The notes under the pieces were generated by a model. It worked only from the letters and a program-made list of their open reading frames with translations. It searched no databases and was not told the DNA's origin. Shown here piece by piece: positions 19,401 through 28,452 of a DNA stretch of 64,000 nucleotides. Location: contig NZ_CP145809.1 in NCBI RefSeq assembly GCF_038049925.1, positions 3,010,599 to 3,074,598 on the forward strand, read 5' to 3'. Made by a program: the position numbers and the translations under genes. This stretch comes from Georgenia sp. M64 (GTDB taxonomy: Bacteria > Actinomycetota > Actinomycetes > Actinomycetales > Actinomycetaceae). Position 1 is the first letter of the stretch. Each line of letters starts with the position of its first letter.

Positions 19401-20086
19401 CCCTGCGGTGCCCCCGCCCGGTACCCCACCCCACGGACGGTGACGATGACCTCGGGGTGCTCGGGGTCCTTCTCGACCTTGGCCCGCAGGCGCTGGACGT
19501 GGACGTTGACCAGGCGCGTGTCGGCGGCGTGGCGGTAGCCCCAGACCTGCTCCAGCAGCACCTCCCGGCTGAAGACCTGCCACGGCTTGCGCGCGAGGGC
19601 GACGATGAGGTCGAACTCGAGCGGCGTGAGGGAGATGGGCACGCCGTCCCGGGTCACCTCGTGGCCGGCGACGTCGAGCTCGAGGTCGCCGATCCGCAGG
19701 CGCTCGGGCTCCGGGTCCTCCTGGCGCCGCAGCCGGGCGCGGACCCGCGCCACGAGCTCCTTGGGCTTGAACGGCTTGGCCACGTAGTCGTCCGCGCCCG
19801 CCTCGAGCCCGGTGACGACGTCGAGGGTGTCGGACCTCGCCGTCAGCATGACGATGGGCACGTCGGACTCCGCGCGGATGATCCGGCACACCGCGATGCC
19901 GTCGAGGCCCGGGAGCATGAGGTCGAGCAGGACGAGGTCGGGCTGCTCGGCGCGGAAGATCTCGGGCGCCTGGGCGCCGTCGGCGCAGAAGACGACCTCG
20001 AAGCCCTCGGCCTCGAGCACGATGCCGATCATCTCGGCGAGCGCGGTGTCGTCGTCGACCACGAGGAGGCGTGCATTCATGTCCAC
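19397..20086 (-). CDS. mtrA: Response regulator MtrA (OmpR family)
   Basis: 229 residues. Receiver domain with the acidic pocket DDD at 11-13, phosphoacceptor D55 (LVLLDLMLPG) and conserved K (KPFKPKELVARV), then an OmpR-type winged-helix domain (LTPLEFDLIVALARKPWQVFSREVLLEQVWGYRHAADTRLVNVHVQRLR). GTG 20086 is chosen because GGGA lies 9 nt upstream; ATG 20080 two codons later is possible. First gene of the mtrA-mtrB-lpqB operon. The divergent membrane gene begins 119 bp away. Confidence 0.95.
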   Translation of the reverse strand: MDMNARLLVVDDDTALAEMIGIVLEAEGFEVVFCADGAQAPEIFRAEQPDLVLLDLMLPGLDGIAVCRIIRAESDVPIVMLTARSDTLDVVTGLEAGADDYVAKPFKPKELVARVRARLRRQEDPEPERLRIGDLELDVAGHEVTRDGVPISLTPLEFDLIVALARKPWQVFSREVLLEQVWGYRHAADTRLVNVHVQRLRAKVEKDPEHPEVIVTVRGVGYRAGAPQG

Positions 20087-20205
20087 ATGGTGTCATCCCG
20101 CGACCACGGTTCGTGCCCGGCCCGCCGTGGACGGCCACCGGCGTGGGGGGCCCGTGGCACCATGAACCCAGACGAGGCGGGGTGCGCCCCCAGGGGAGGC
20201 AGGGC

Positions 20206-21582
20206 ATGACGATCGAGGACGACGGCCGGGACGAGAGACCCGGTCCCCCCGGCGCGTCCGCGGACCCCGACCGGTACGGCCGCTACGGGCAGTACGGCGC
20301 GGACCGCGCCGGCCCGGCCGAGACCCCCGACCCGCGCCCGCAGCCGCGATACGGCCAGTACGCCCCCGTCGGCGGCCGGCCGGACCCCGCGGTGCTGCCG
20401 GACCCGGCGGCCTGGCAGGACCCCGCCGCCCGGCCGGGCCCCGCGGCCTGGCAGGACCCGGCGGCCCGGCCGGGACCCGTGGCCTGGCAGGACCCCGCGG
20501 CCGACCTCCGGCCGCCCGCTCCCGCGCGCTGGGCGGACGCCGCGCAGCGCCCGCCCGCCTACGGCCAGTACGGCCCGCAGCCGGGACCGGCCGGGCCGGG
20601 CATCGCCCGCCCCTACGGCCCCGCCGGCTTCGCCGGACCGGTCCAGCCCGGGATCATCCCGCTGCGCCCGCTCAACCTCGGGGAGATCCTCGACGGCGGG
20701 TTCCGGGCGATCCGGGCCAACCCCAAGGTCATGTTCGGCCTCTCCCTCCTCGTCCTGGGCATCGCCTCGGTCATCGAGGCCGTCGTCCTCGTGGTCTTCC
20801 TCGGCCAGGCGGTGCCCGTGCTGGACCCGGCCCTCCTCGAGGGCAGTGCCACCGCGAGCGAGGCGCTGGGCGTCGGCCCGGGCAGCGTGCTCGGCCTCCT
20901 CGCGGCCGCCGTGGCCGTCTTCCTCGCCACGATCATCCTCACCGGCCTGCTCATCATCTCCGTGAGCCAGTCCGTCCTCGGCCGGGTGGTGAGCATCGGC
21001 GAGGTCTGGACCCGGGCCAGAGGACGCCTCGGCGCCCTGGTCGGCCTCACGGTGCTCATCGGCGTGGCCGCGACGATCGCGATCACGCTCGTCGTCGTGG
21101 TCTCCGCCCTGCTCATCGGCGCTCTCGCCACGGCCCTCGGCGACAGCGCCGGCGTGCTCGTCCTCCTCGGCCTGCTGATCTTCGCCGCCGCGGTCGTCGC
21201 GACCGCCTGGCTGTCGATCAAGCTCGCGCTCGCCGCCCCCGTCCTCGTGCTGGAGCGCGCCTCGGTCATGACGTCGTTGCGCCGCTCGTGGTCCCTGACC
21301 GCCGGGCACTTCTGGCGCATCTTCGGCTCCCTCGTGCTGTCGTCGATCATCGTCTCGGTGATCTCCTACGCCCTCATGGTGGTGCCCACCCTCATCACCG
21401 CCCTGGTGGCGACGAGCCCCGACGCGATCGTGACAGCGACCGTCGTCACGACCGTCCTGTCGGTCCTCATCTCCGCCGCCACGACGCCGTTCCTCGCCGC
21501 CGTGCTGGCCCTGGTCTACATCGACGTGCGGATGCGCAAGGAGGGCCTCGACGTCGAGCTGGCCCGCGCCGCGGGGGCATGA
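20206..21582 (+). CDS. Multi-span membrane protein with proline-rich repeat N-terminus
   Basis: 458 residues; start fixed by GGGGAGG before ATG 20206. Residues 1-145 are cytoplasmic, Pro/Gly/Tyr-rich, with several YGQYG/YGQYA motifs and three tandem copies of a PAAWQDPAARPG unit. The rest has six or seven hydrophobic spans, and the end VYIDVRMRKEGLDVEL is typical of the actinobacterial glycerophosphodiesterase-membrane-domain-like family. No catalytic residues are seen. First gene of a five-gene operon (DUF4129, DUF4350, MoxR, DUF58 follow with overlaps), a set commonly linked to envelope or wall functions. Precise role unknown. Confidence 0.82.
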   Translation: MTIEDDGRDERPGPPGASADPDRYGRYGQYGADRAGPAETPDPRPQPRYGQYAPVGGRPDPAVLPDPAAWQDPAARPGPAAWQDPAARPGPVAWQDPAADLRPPAPARWADAAQRPPAYGQYGPQPGPAGPGIARPYGPAGFAGPVQPGIIPLRPLNLGEILDGGFRAIRANPKVMFGLSLLVLGIASVIEAVVLVVFLGQAVPVLDPALLEGSATASEALGVGPGSVLGLLAAAVAVFLATIILTGLLIISVSQSVLGRVVSIGEVWTRARGRLGALVGLTVLIGVAATIAITLVVVVSALLIGALATALGDSAGVLVLLGLLIFAAAVVATAWLSIKLALAAPVLVLERASVMTSLRRSWSLTAGHFWRIFGSLVLSSIIVSVISYALMVVPTLITALVATSPDAIVTATVVTTVLSVLISAATTPFLAAVLALVYIDVRMRKEGLDVELARAAGA

Positions 21583-22304
21583 GCCCGGCGCCCGCCGTCA
21601 TCCTCCCCGTCGGCGTCCCGGTCCGCCCGGACGCCGAGGAGGCGCGCCGCTGGGCGCAGGAGGAGCTGGCGAAGGCGGCGTACTCCGACTCCCCCGGGCT
21701 CGTCGAACGCTTCCTCGACTGGCTCGGCCGGATCCTGGGCCGCGTGGGCGATCTCGACACGCTCACCCCGCCCGAGCTCGTGCCGGTGCTGCTGGTGGTG
21801 GGCCTCGTCGTCGTCCTCGTCCTCGCCCGGGTCCTCGGCGGGCGGGTGCGCCGCGGCCGGGCGCGGGACGTCGCGGCCGGGACGGCGCTGTTCGAGGACG
21901 ACCGCAGCAGCGCCGACCTCCGCGCCGCCGCCGACGCCGCGGCACGTCGCGGCGACCACGCCGCCGCCGTCCTGGACCGCTTCCGCGCGATCATCCGCGG
22001 TCTGGACGAGCGCGGCGCCCTGGACGACCGCGCGGGGCTCACCGCGCACGAGGCCGCGGCCCTGGCGGCCGGTGCGCTGCCGGGCCTCGCCGGGCCGCTC
22101 GGCTGGGCGGGGCACCTCTTCGACGACGTCCGGTACGGTCACGCGTCGGCCGGTCCTGCGGAGGACGAGGCCATGCGCTCCCTCGCCGCCCGGGTCTCCG
22201 CCGAGCACCCGCGGGTGACCGCCGGGGCGGGCGCCAGTCCGCACGGCGCCGGCACCGGCACCGGCACGAGCACCGGCACGAGCACCGGCCCGGCGGCACG
22301 GTGA
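21579..22304 (+). CDS. DUF4129 domain membrane protein
   Basis: 241 residues; ATG 21579 overlaps the previous stop (ATGA). An N-terminal amphipathic part (ARRWAQEELAKAAYSDSPGLVERFLDWLG) precedes one TM span (VPVLLVVGLVVVLVLARVL) and the cytoplasmic DUF4129 helical domain (AAARRGDHAAAVLDRFRAIIRGLDERGAL, LTAHEAAALAAG, FDDVRYGHA). The C-terminus is a GT/ST dipeptide run from a GGCACC-type DNA repeat. DUF4129 proteins accompany MoxR and DUF58 genes; biochemical role not established. Confidence 0.87.
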   Translation: MSPAPAVILPVGVPVRPDAEEARRWAQEELAKAAYSDSPGLVERFLDWLGRILGRVGDLDTLTPPELVPVLLVVGLVVVLVLARVLGGRVRRGRARDVAAGTALFEDDRSSADLRAAADAAARRGDHAAAVLDRFRAIIRGLDERGALDDRAGLTAHEAAALAAGALPGLAGPLGWAGHLFDDVRYGHASAGPAEDEAMRSLAARVSAEHPRVTAGAGASPHGAGTGTGTSTGTSTGPAAR

Positions 22305-23482
22305 ACGCACCCGCCGCCGCGCCGGTGGTCGAGCGCCGCCCCACCTGGTGGTCGCGCAACCGGTTCCCCGTTCTCGCCTCTCTCGCGTTCGCCGTCCTCA
22401 TGCTCGCCGCCGTCGCGCTGACGGTGCGGAGCTCCGACCGGCCGCTCGCACCCGACAACCCGCGCCCGGGCGGGGCGCAGGCCGCCGCCGAGATCCTGCG
22501 GAGCCAGGGCGTGGAGGTGCGGCCGGCCTCCTCGCTCGCCGACGTCGGCGCGCTCGCCGGACCGGGCTCGACCGTCCTCGTCGTCGACCCCGGCCTGCTC
22601 TCGGTCGACCAGCGCGCCGAGATCGTGGCCACCGGGGCGGACCTCGTCATCGCCGGCGACCCCTTCACCGACCTCGAGGGCTTCGGCGTCCCGCTCCTCA
22701 CCTCCGGCGCCGGGTCCGCCGACCCCGTCGACGCCGCCTGCGCCGATCCCGACGCCGTGGCCGCCGGACGCGTCGGCTTCACCCGCGGCTCCGTCGGTCC
22801 GACGGACGGCGGCGGCACCGGAGCCGGCGGCGGCGGCGGCGGCGGCGAGACGGTCGTCTGCTTCCCCGTGGGCGACGGTGACGGCGGGTACGCCGTCTGG
22901 TCGGACGGCGCGCGGACCGTGCGCTACCTCGCCGACGAGCGACTCATGACCAACGAGTTCCTCGCCGCCGAGGGCAACGCCGCCCTGACCCTGCGGGCGC
23001 TCGGCGGGCACGACGTCCTCGTGTGGTTCCTGCCCGGCGCCGTCGACACCACGAGCACCGGGGCCTCGGTGCCCCTCGTGCCCCCGGGGGCCACCACCGC
23101 CCTCACCGTCCTCGCCGCGGCCGCCCTGGTCCTCGCGCTCGCCCACGGGCGTGCGCTCGGGCCCGTCGTCACCGAGGTCATGCCCGTGGTGGTCCGCTCC
23201 GCCGAGACGACCCGCGGCCGTGGCCGCCTCTACCGCCGCTCCGGTGCCCACGACCACGCGGCCGCGAGCCTGCGCGCCGGGACCGCGGACCGGCTCGCCC
23301 GCACCCTCGGCCTGCCGCGGTCGGCGGGCCCCGACGCGCTCCTCGGTGCCCTGGCACGCGCCACCGGTCGCCCCGACCCGGGCCTGCGGCAGCTGCTGTA
23401 CGGCCCACCCCCCACCAGCGACGCCGCCCTCCTGGCGCTGTCCGCCGAGCTCGACGCCCTGGAAAGCGAGGTCCACCAGTGA
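22301..23482 (+). CDS. DUF4350 domain membrane protein
   Basis: 393 residues; GTG 22301 overlaps the upstream stop (GTGA). TM1 lies at about 23-43 (FPVLASLAFAVLMLAAVALTV), then the extracytoplasmic DUF4350 domain beginning DNPRPGGAQAAAEILRSQGVEV, a fold related to glutamine-amidotransferase-like or IFT52-like domains, then a Gly-rich loop near 165, TM2 at about 268-285 and a cytoplasmic tail with RGRGRLYRRSGAHDHAAASLR. Usually found between DUF4129 and moxR, as here. Function unknown. Confidence 0.86.
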   Translation: MNAPAAAPVVERRPTWWSRNRFPVLASLAFAVLMLAAVALTVRSSDRPLAPDNPRPGGAQAAAEILRSQGVEVRPASSLADVGALAGPGSTVLVVDPGLLSVDQRAEIVATGADLVIAGDPFTDLEGFGVPLLTSGAGSADPVDAACADPDAVAAGRVGFTRGSVGPTDGGGTGAGGGGGGGETVVCFPVGDGDGGYAVWSDGARTVRYLADERLMTNEFLAAEGNAALTLRALGGHDVLVWFLPGAVDTTSTGASVPLVPPGATTALTVLAAAALVLALAHGRALGPVVTEVMPVVVRSAETTRGRGRLYRRSGAHDHAAASLRAGTADRLARTLGLPRSAGPDALLGALARATGRPDPGLRQLLYGPPPTSDAALLALSAELDALESEVHQ

Positions 23483-24591
23483 CGACCCCTCCGTACGGCC
23501 CTCCGCCCGCGACCCCGGCCGCCCCCGCCGCCCCGGCGGAGCCGCCGGCCGCCGGGCCGGACGCGCGCGCCCCGCACGCCGGGGACGCCCACGCCGCCGG
23601 GTCTCCCGCCGGCCCCGACCGTGCCGGCTCCCGCCACGCCGGCTCGCAGGCGCGCGAGCGGCTCGGCGGCCTGCGCGCCGAGATCGGCAAGGCGGTCGTG
23701 GGGCAGGACCCGGCGGTCACCGGGCTGGTCATCGCCCTGCTGTGCGGCGGGCACGTCCTGCTCGAGGGCGTCCCGGGGGTGGCCAAGACGCTCCTCGTGC
23801 GGACCCTCGCGGCGAGCCTGGCCCTGGGCACCAAGCGGATCCAGTTCACCCCCGACCTCATGCCCGGCGACGTCACCGGCTCGCTGGTCTACGACGCCCG
23901 CACCGCCGAGTTCTCCTTCCGGGAGGGCCCGGTCTTCACCAACCTCCTCCTCGCCGACGAGATCAACCGGACCCCGCCCAAGACCCAGGCCTCCCTCCTC
24001 GAGGCCATGGAGGAGCGCCAGGTCTCCGTCGACGGCGAGCCGCGGGCACTGCCGCAGCCCTTCATGGTCGTGGCCACGCAGAACCCGGTCGAGTACGAGG
24101 GCACCTACCCCCTCCCGGAGGCGCAGCTCGACCGGTTCCTCCTCAAGCTGGTCCTGCCCCTGCCCGAACGCGGGCACGAGGTGGAGGTCCTGCGCCGGCA
24201 CGCCCACTCCTTCGACCCCCGCGACCTCGCCGGCGCCGGCGTGCGGGCCGTGGCCGGCCCGGGCGACATCGCCGCCGCCCGCACGGAGGTCGGCCACGTC
24301 GAGGTCGGCCCCGAGGTGCTCGGCTACATCGTCGACCTCGTCCGGGCGACCCGGACCTCGCCGTCGCTGTCCCTGGGTGTCTCCCCGCGCGGGGCGACGG
24401 CCCTGCTGGCGACGTCGCGGGCCTGGGCGTGGCTGAGCGGCCGGTCGTACGTCACCCCCGACGACGTCAAGGCGCTCGCGCACCCGACGCTGCGGCACCG
24501 GGTGCAGCTGCGGGCCGAGGCCGAGCTCGAGGGCGTCACCGCCGAGACCGTCCTGGACGGGGTCCTGGCCACGGTGCCGGTGCCGCGCTGA
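23479..24591 (+). CDS. MoxR family AAA+ ATPase
   Basis: 370 residues; GTG 23479 overlaps the DUF4350 stop and has GAGG upstream. The first 55 residues are Pro/Ala-rich. The AAA+ core has Walker A GVPGVAKT, Walker B LLADEINR, sensor VVATQNPVEYEGTYPLPEAQLDRF and arginine-finger region, followed by the MoxR C-terminal lid (SPRGATALLATSRAWAWLSGRSYVTPDDV). MoxR ATPases act as chaperones for metal or protein-complex maturation, generally with the adjacent DUF58 protein. Part of the coupled five-gene operon. Confidence 0.94.
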   Translation: MTTPPYGPPPATPAAPAAPAEPPAAGPDARAPHAGDAHAAGSPAGPDRAGSRHAGSQARERLGGLRAEIGKAVVGQDPAVTGLVIALLCGGHVLLEGVPGVAKTLLVRTLAASLALGTKRIQFTPDLMPGDVTGSLVYDARTAEFSFREGPVFTNLLLADEINRTPPKTQASLLEAMEERQVSVDGEPRALPQPFMVVATQNPVEYEGTYPLPEAQLDRFLLKLVLPLPERGHEVEVLRRHAHSFDPRDLAGAGVRAVAGPGDIAAARTEVGHVEVGPEVLGYIVDLVRATRTSPSLSLGVSPRGATALLATSRAWAWLSGRSYVTPDDVKALAHPTLRHRVQLRAEAELEGVTAETVLDGVLATVPVPR

Positions 24592-25880
24592 TGGTCCCCA
24601 CCGCGCGCGCGGCCGCCGTCACCGCGCTTGGCGCCCTCCCGGCGGCGGTGTGGCCCACGACGACCACGGTGGCGCTCTGGGTGGGGCTCGTGGTCCTCGC
24701 GTGCCTCGTCGACGCCGCGCTGGCCGCCTCCCCGCGGGCGGTGACCGTCGAGCGGTCGGTCGGGACGTCGGTGCGCCTCGGGGAGGCCGCGACGTCGGTG
24801 GTGACCCTCACGAGCACCGGCACCCGCCGTCTGCGCGGGAGCCTGCGGGACGCCTGGCCGCCCTCGGCGGGCGCCACGGCCGACCGGCACCGCCTCGACC
24901 TCCCCGCCGGTGAGCGGCGCCGCGTGCGCACGGCCCTGCGCCCCACCCGGCGCGGGGACCGGCCCGCCGACCTCGTCACGGTCCGCACCGTGGGCCCCCT
25001 CGGCCTCGCGGGCCGGCAGGCCTCCCACCCGGCCCCCGCCACGCTGCGGGTGCTGCCGGCCTTCACCTCACGCCGTCACCTCCCCTCCCGCCTGGCCCGC
25101 CTGCGCGAGATGGACGGACGCACCGCCGTCCTCGTCCGCGGTCAGGGGACGGAGTTCGACTCCCTGCGCGAGTACGTCATCGGCGACGACGTGCGCGCCA
25201 TCGACTGGCGCGCCACCGCCCGCCGGGCCGACGTCGTCGTGCGCACGTGGCGGCCCGAGCGCGACCGCCGCGTCCTGCTCGTCCTGGACGTCGCCCGCCT
25301 GTCCGCCGCCCGGCTCGGCGAGGCGCCCCGCCTGGACGCCCAGATCGAGGCCGCCCTCCTGCTCGCCGCCCTCGCCTCACGGGCCGGCGACCGGGTCGAC
25401 CTCGTCGCCGTCGACTCCGAGGTGCGCGCCCGGGTGGCGGGCGAGACCGGTCCGCGGCTCCTCGGCGCGCTGGCGTCGGCCCTGGCGCCGCTCGAGCCGT
25501 CCCTCGTCGAGACGAGCTGGACCCGCGTCACCCAGGTCGTGCGCGACCTGCCCCACCGCACGCTCGTCGTCCTGCTCACCGCCCTCGAGCCGACGGCCGT
25601 CGCGGCGGGCCTGCTACCCGTGGCGTCCGCCCTGGCGCGGGACCACGCGGTGGTGCTGGCCTCCGCGTCGGACCCCGAGGTGGAGGCGCTGCGCCGGGAC
25701 CGCTCCGACACCGACGCCGTCTTCGACGCCGCGGCCGCCGAGCGGGCGGAGCTCGAGCGCCGGGCGGCCGCGCTGCGGCTGCGCCGACGGGGCGTGGAGG
25801 TCGTCGAGGCCGCCGCGGACGACCTCGCGCCCGCACTGGCGGACACCTACCTCGCGCTCAAGGCGGCAGGGCGGCTGTGA
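24591..25880 (+). CDS. DUF58 domain protein (VWA-like), MoxR partner
   Basis: 429 residues. Two N-terminal hydrophobic spans (about 9-45), a beta-rich extracytoplasmic-like region, then the DUF58 signature (EFDSLREYVIGDDVRAIDWRATARRADVVVRTW) and a VWA-like fold with LLVLDVARLSAA (an altered MIDAS start). TGATG overlap with moxR (ATG 24591 shares one base with the stop), so production is coupled. DUF58-MoxR pairs are widespread and thought to assemble or tune envelope or metalloprotein complexes; the target is unknown. The longer frame upstream is a moxR shadow. Confidence 0.9.
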   Translation: MVPTARAAAVTALGALPAAVWPTTTTVALWVGLVVLACLVDAALAASPRAVTVERSVGTSVRLGEAATSVVTLTSTGTRRLRGSLRDAWPPSAGATADRHRLDLPAGERRRVRTALRPTRRGDRPADLVTVRTVGPLGLAGRQASHPAPATLRVLPAFTSRRHLPSRLARLREMDGRTAVLVRGQGTEFDSLREYVIGDDVRAIDWRATARRADVVVRTWRPERDRRVLLVLDVARLSAARLGEAPRLDAQIEAALLLAALASRAGDRVDLVAVDSEVRARVAGETGPRLLGALASALAPLEPSLVETSWTRVTQVVRDLPHRTLVVLLTALEPTAVAAGLLPVASALARDHAVVLASASDPEVEALRRDRSDTDAVFDAAAAERAELERRAAALRLRRRGVEVVEAAADDLAPALADTYLALKAAGRL

Positions 25881-25884
25881 GACG

Positions 25885-25890
25885 TAGGCT
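25885..25890 (+). promoter_or_regulatory. -10 box for leaderless S4-protein mRNA
   Basis: TAGGCT, 6 nt before ATG 25897, and no SD in the 17-bp gap; the same TAGGCT-N6-ATG arrangement occurs at 61902. Confidence 0.6.
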
Positions 25891-25896
25891 CGCCGG

Positions 25897-26274
25897 ATGA
25901 GCCCGGCGCAGGCCCCCACGACGGCCCGGGTCGACGTGTGGCTGTGGTCGGTACGGCTCTTCCGCACCCGGTCCCTCGCGACGGCGGCGTGCAAGGCCGG
26001 GCACGTCCGCATCAACGGCGAGCGGGCCAAGCCCGCGGCGCCCGTCGGCCCCGGGGACCGGGTGGTCGTGCGCGGCGGCGAGCGCGAGCGCGACGTCGAG
26101 GTCGTCCAGGTCCTGCTCAAGCGGGTCGGCGCGCCCGCGGCGGCCGCAGCCATGGTCGACCACAGCCCCGCCCCGCTGCCGCGCGAGGTGTTCGCTGTCC
26201 CGCGGCGCGAGCGGGGTGCCGGCCGGCCGACGAAGCGGGAGCGGCGCGACATCACCCGGCTGCGCGGCCACTGA
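25897..26274 (+). CDS. S4 domain RNA-binding protein, Hsp15/HslR-like
   Basis: 125 residues. The S4 fold spans about 10-75 (ARVDVWLWSVRLFRTRSLATAACKAGHVRINGERAKPAAPVGPGDRVVV), the tail is basic (RRERGAGRPTKRERRDITRL). Hsp15 proteins bind free 50S subunits carrying stalled nascent chains and help recycling. It is 16 bp after DUF58 but appears to have its own leaderless promoter. A strong hairpin follows at 26358. Confidence 0.88.
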   Translation: MSPAQAPTTARVDVWLWSVRLFRTRSLATAACKAGHVRINGERAKPAAPVGPGDRVVVRGGERERDVEVVQVLLKRVGAPAAAAAMVDHSPAPLPREVFAVPRRERGAGRPTKRERRDITRLRGH

Positions 26275-26357
26275 GGCCGGGGCGACCGTGACCGGTGCCG
26301 GGTGGCACCAGGTGGTGCCCGGGACGCACCCCGTGGTGCACGCCAGCGGCACGGGGA

Positions 26358-26398
26358 GGCGCCGTCCCGGCGCCGTGACGCGGCGCCGGGACGGCGCC
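26358..26398 (+). terminator. Very stable 18-bp-stem terminator
   Basis: Perfect 18-bp inverted repeat (GGCGCCGTCCCGGCGCCG / CGGCGCCGGGACGGCGCC) with a 5-nt loop, 84 bp after the S4 gene and 64 bp before the deacetylase ATG. It separates two same-strand units. No U-tract. Confidence 0.72.
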
Positions 26399-26461
26399 GA
26401 TCGTGACCGGAACGCAACGAAAGTCCCAGGTCCGGACCGTGGCGACGCGCCAGAATGAGGC

Positions 26462-27433
26462 ATGGACGCCGGCAGGCAGCTCGCCGACCGGGGATCCGGG
26501 AGGGACGTGGTGCGGGCCGTGCTCGCCACGGTCGCCGCCATGGCCCTGACCCTGGTCACAGTCGCGTGTCTGCCGGCCGACGGCCCGGGGCCGTCCGACC
26601 CGACCACCCAGACCCCCTCGGGGCCGGCGACCACCGGCCCGGAGCCCACGTCCGCCACCACCGGGCCCGCACCGTCCACCACCGAGCCCGCACCGTCCAC
26701 GACCGAGCCGGCACCCGCCACCACCGAACCCGCACCCGCCACGACCCCGCCCGCACCCGCCACGACCCAGCCGCCACCCGCCCTCACCGAGCTGCCGGCC
26801 GCGTGGCGCGGCGTCGACGTCGAGGTGCTCCCCGGCGCCGGGCCGGTGGTGGCGCTGACCTTCGACGGCGGGGCGTCGGACGCGGCCGTCGCGCCGATCC
26901 TCGCCACCCTGGACCGGTACGACGTCCCGGCGACGTTCTTCGTCACCGGTGCCTTCGCGCGCACCTACCCGGGCGCCGTGCGGGCCATGGCGACGGCCGG
27001 GCACCCGGTGGGCAACCACTCCGACACCCACCCCTCGTTCGCCGACTCGACGAACGAGGTCATCCGCGCCGAGCTGGCCCGGGCCGAGGCGGCCATCTCG
27101 GCGCTGACCGGCCGGACCACCCGGCCGCTGTTCCGCTTCCCGTTCGGTGCACGGACCGACCTCGACGTCACCGTCGTCAACGGCGAGGGGTACGTGCCGT
27201 TCCGGTGGAGCACCGACACGCTCGGGTGGCAGGGCACGGAGGGCGGGATCACCGCCGCCGTCGTCGCCGACCGGGTGCTCGGCACCGCCCGGGACGGTCA
27301 GATCGTCCTCATGCACGTCGGGGCGAACCCCGACGACGGCACCACCTTCGACGCCGACGCGCTCCCGGCGATCATCGAGGGGCTGCGCGCACGGGGGTAC
27401 GGCTTCGTCCACCTCGGCGGCGTCGTCCGCTGA
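26462..27433 (+). CDS. Secreted or lipid-anchored polysaccharide deacetylase (NodB fold)
   Basis: 323 residues. Basic N-terminus, hydrophobic segment and Cys36 (LTLVTVAC; Thr at -3 is unusual for a lipobox) suggest a lipoprotein, otherwise a plain signal peptide. Residues 45-110 are a wall-spanning Thr/Pro linker with repeated TTEPAP units. The NodB domain has motif 1 TFDGG (D135; the second Asp of the usual TFDDG is Gly) and motif 2 NHSDTHPSF, with FRFPFGAR and LMHVG later. It should remove N-acetyl or O-acetyl groups from peptidoglycan or exported glycan. Converges on SpoIIM with only 4 bp between stop codons. Confidence 0.88.
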   Translation: MDAGRQLADRGSGRDVVRAVLATVAAMALTLVTVACLPADGPGPSDPTTQTPSGPATTGPEPTSATTGPAPSTTEPAPSTTEPAPATTEPAPATTPPAPATTQPPPALTELPAAWRGVDVEVLPGAGPVVALTFDGGASDAAVAPILATLDRYDVPATFFVTGAFARTYPGAVRAMATAGHPVGNHSDTHPSFADSTNEVIRAELARAEAAISALTGRTTRPLFRFPFGARTDLDVTVVNGEGYVPFRWSTDTLGWQGTEGGITAAVVADRVLGTARDGQIVLMHVGANPDDGTTFDADALPAIIEGLRARGYGFVHLGGVVR

Positions 27434-27437
27434 CGCC

Positions 27438-28433
27438 TCAGCCGGCCTCGGCGAGGGTGTGCCCGGCGAGGTCGTCGGCGAGGTCACCGGTGTGCCCCTG
27501 CCGGACCGCGCGACGGCCGAGCACGAGGGTGTAGGCCCAGTACGCGGCCAGGACGAGGGCACCGACGGCGATCTTCACCCCGGTCGGCAGCGGCGAGGGC
27601 GTCACGAAGCCCTCGACGAGCCCGGACACGGCCAGGACCACCACGAGGCCCATCGCGACGGTCACCAGCGCCCGGCCCTCCTGCGCCAGGGCGCGTGAGC
27701 GGCTGCGCCGGCCGGGCGCGAGCGCCGTCCAGAACAGCTTCAGCCCGGTGCCGCCCGCGATGAAGATCGCCGTGAGCTCCATGAGCCCGTGGGGGAGGAT
27801 CAGGCCGAAGAACACCCCGAGGTCGCCGTGGACGGCCATGATGGCCCCGGCGTGCCCCACCCCCACGGCGTTGGCGTAGAGCACGTAGAGCGGGAAGACG
27901 CCGGTGATACCGAGCCCGATCACCTGCGCGGCGATCCAGGCGTTGTTCGTCCACACCTGCGCGGCGAAGTCCGGCGCCGGGTTGTCGGAGTAGTAGGCCT
28001 CGAACGCCTCCCGCGCGTACCTCTCGAGCTCCGCGGGGGTCCCCAGCTGCGCCATGACGGCCGGCGTCCCCGCGGCCCAGGCACCCACGACGACGGCGAG
28101 GCCGACCCACGCCACCATCACGGCCACCGTCCACCAGCGGACCCGGAAGAACGCCGCCGGCAGGGTCGTGGTGAAGAAGCGACCGACGTCGGCGAGCCTG
28201 AGCTCGTGGGCGCCGGCGATCCGGGCGCGGGCCTGGCCCAGCAGGGTCGAGAGCCGGCCCACGAGGTAGGGGTCCGGTGCCGAGGTCCGCAGCGCGGAGA
28301 GGTGCCCGGCGGTGGCCTGGTAGAGGCGGACCAGCTCGTCGACCTCCTGGCCGGTGAGGCGCCGGCCGCGGCTGAGCTCCTCGAGCCGGCGCCACTGCGG
28401 CTCGTGCACCGCGGCGAAGGCATCGGTGTCCAC
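27438..28433 (-). CDS. SpoIIM/stage II sporulation M family membrane protein
   Basis: 331 residues. A cytoplasmic helical region (ELSRGRRLTGQEVDELVRLYQATAGHLSALR) is followed by five or six TM spans; the central NNAWIAAQVIGLGITGVFPLYVLYANAVGVG and ILPHGLMELTAIFIAGGTGLKLFWTALAPGR segments are diagnostic of the SpoIIM/DUF95 family. In non-sporulating actinobacteria it co-occurs with RDD and MoxR/DUF58 genes. GTG 28433 is the first suitable start; it lies 19 bp from the divergent RDD start, so both transcripts have almost no 5' UTR. Confidence 0.88.
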   Translation of the reverse strand: MDTDAFAAVHEPQWRRLEELSRGRRLTGQEVDELVRLYQATAGHLSALRTSAPDPYLVGRLSTLLGQARARIAGAHELRLADVGRFFTTTLPAAFFRVRWWTVAVMVAWVGLAVVVGAWAAGTPAVMAQLGTPAELERYAREAFEAYYSDNPAPDFAAQVWTNNAWIAAQVIGLGITGVFPLYVLYANAVGVGHAGAIMAVHGDLGVFFGLILPHGLMELTAIFIAGGTGLKLFWTALAPGRRSRSRALAQEGRALVTVAMGLVVVLAVSGLVEGFVTPSPLPTGVKIAVGALVLAAYWAYTLVLGRRAVRQGHTGDLADDLAGHTLAEAG

Positions 28434-28439
28434 GAGCGT

Positions 28440-28445
28440 TACCCT
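28440..28445 (+). promoter_or_regulatory. -10 box for leaderless RDD mRNA
   Basis: TACCCT, 7 nt before GTG 28453, within the 19-bp gap between the divergent SpoIIM and RDD start codons. The -35 region would lie inside the SpoIIM coding sequence. Confidence 0.6.
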
Positions 28446-28452
28446 GCCACAC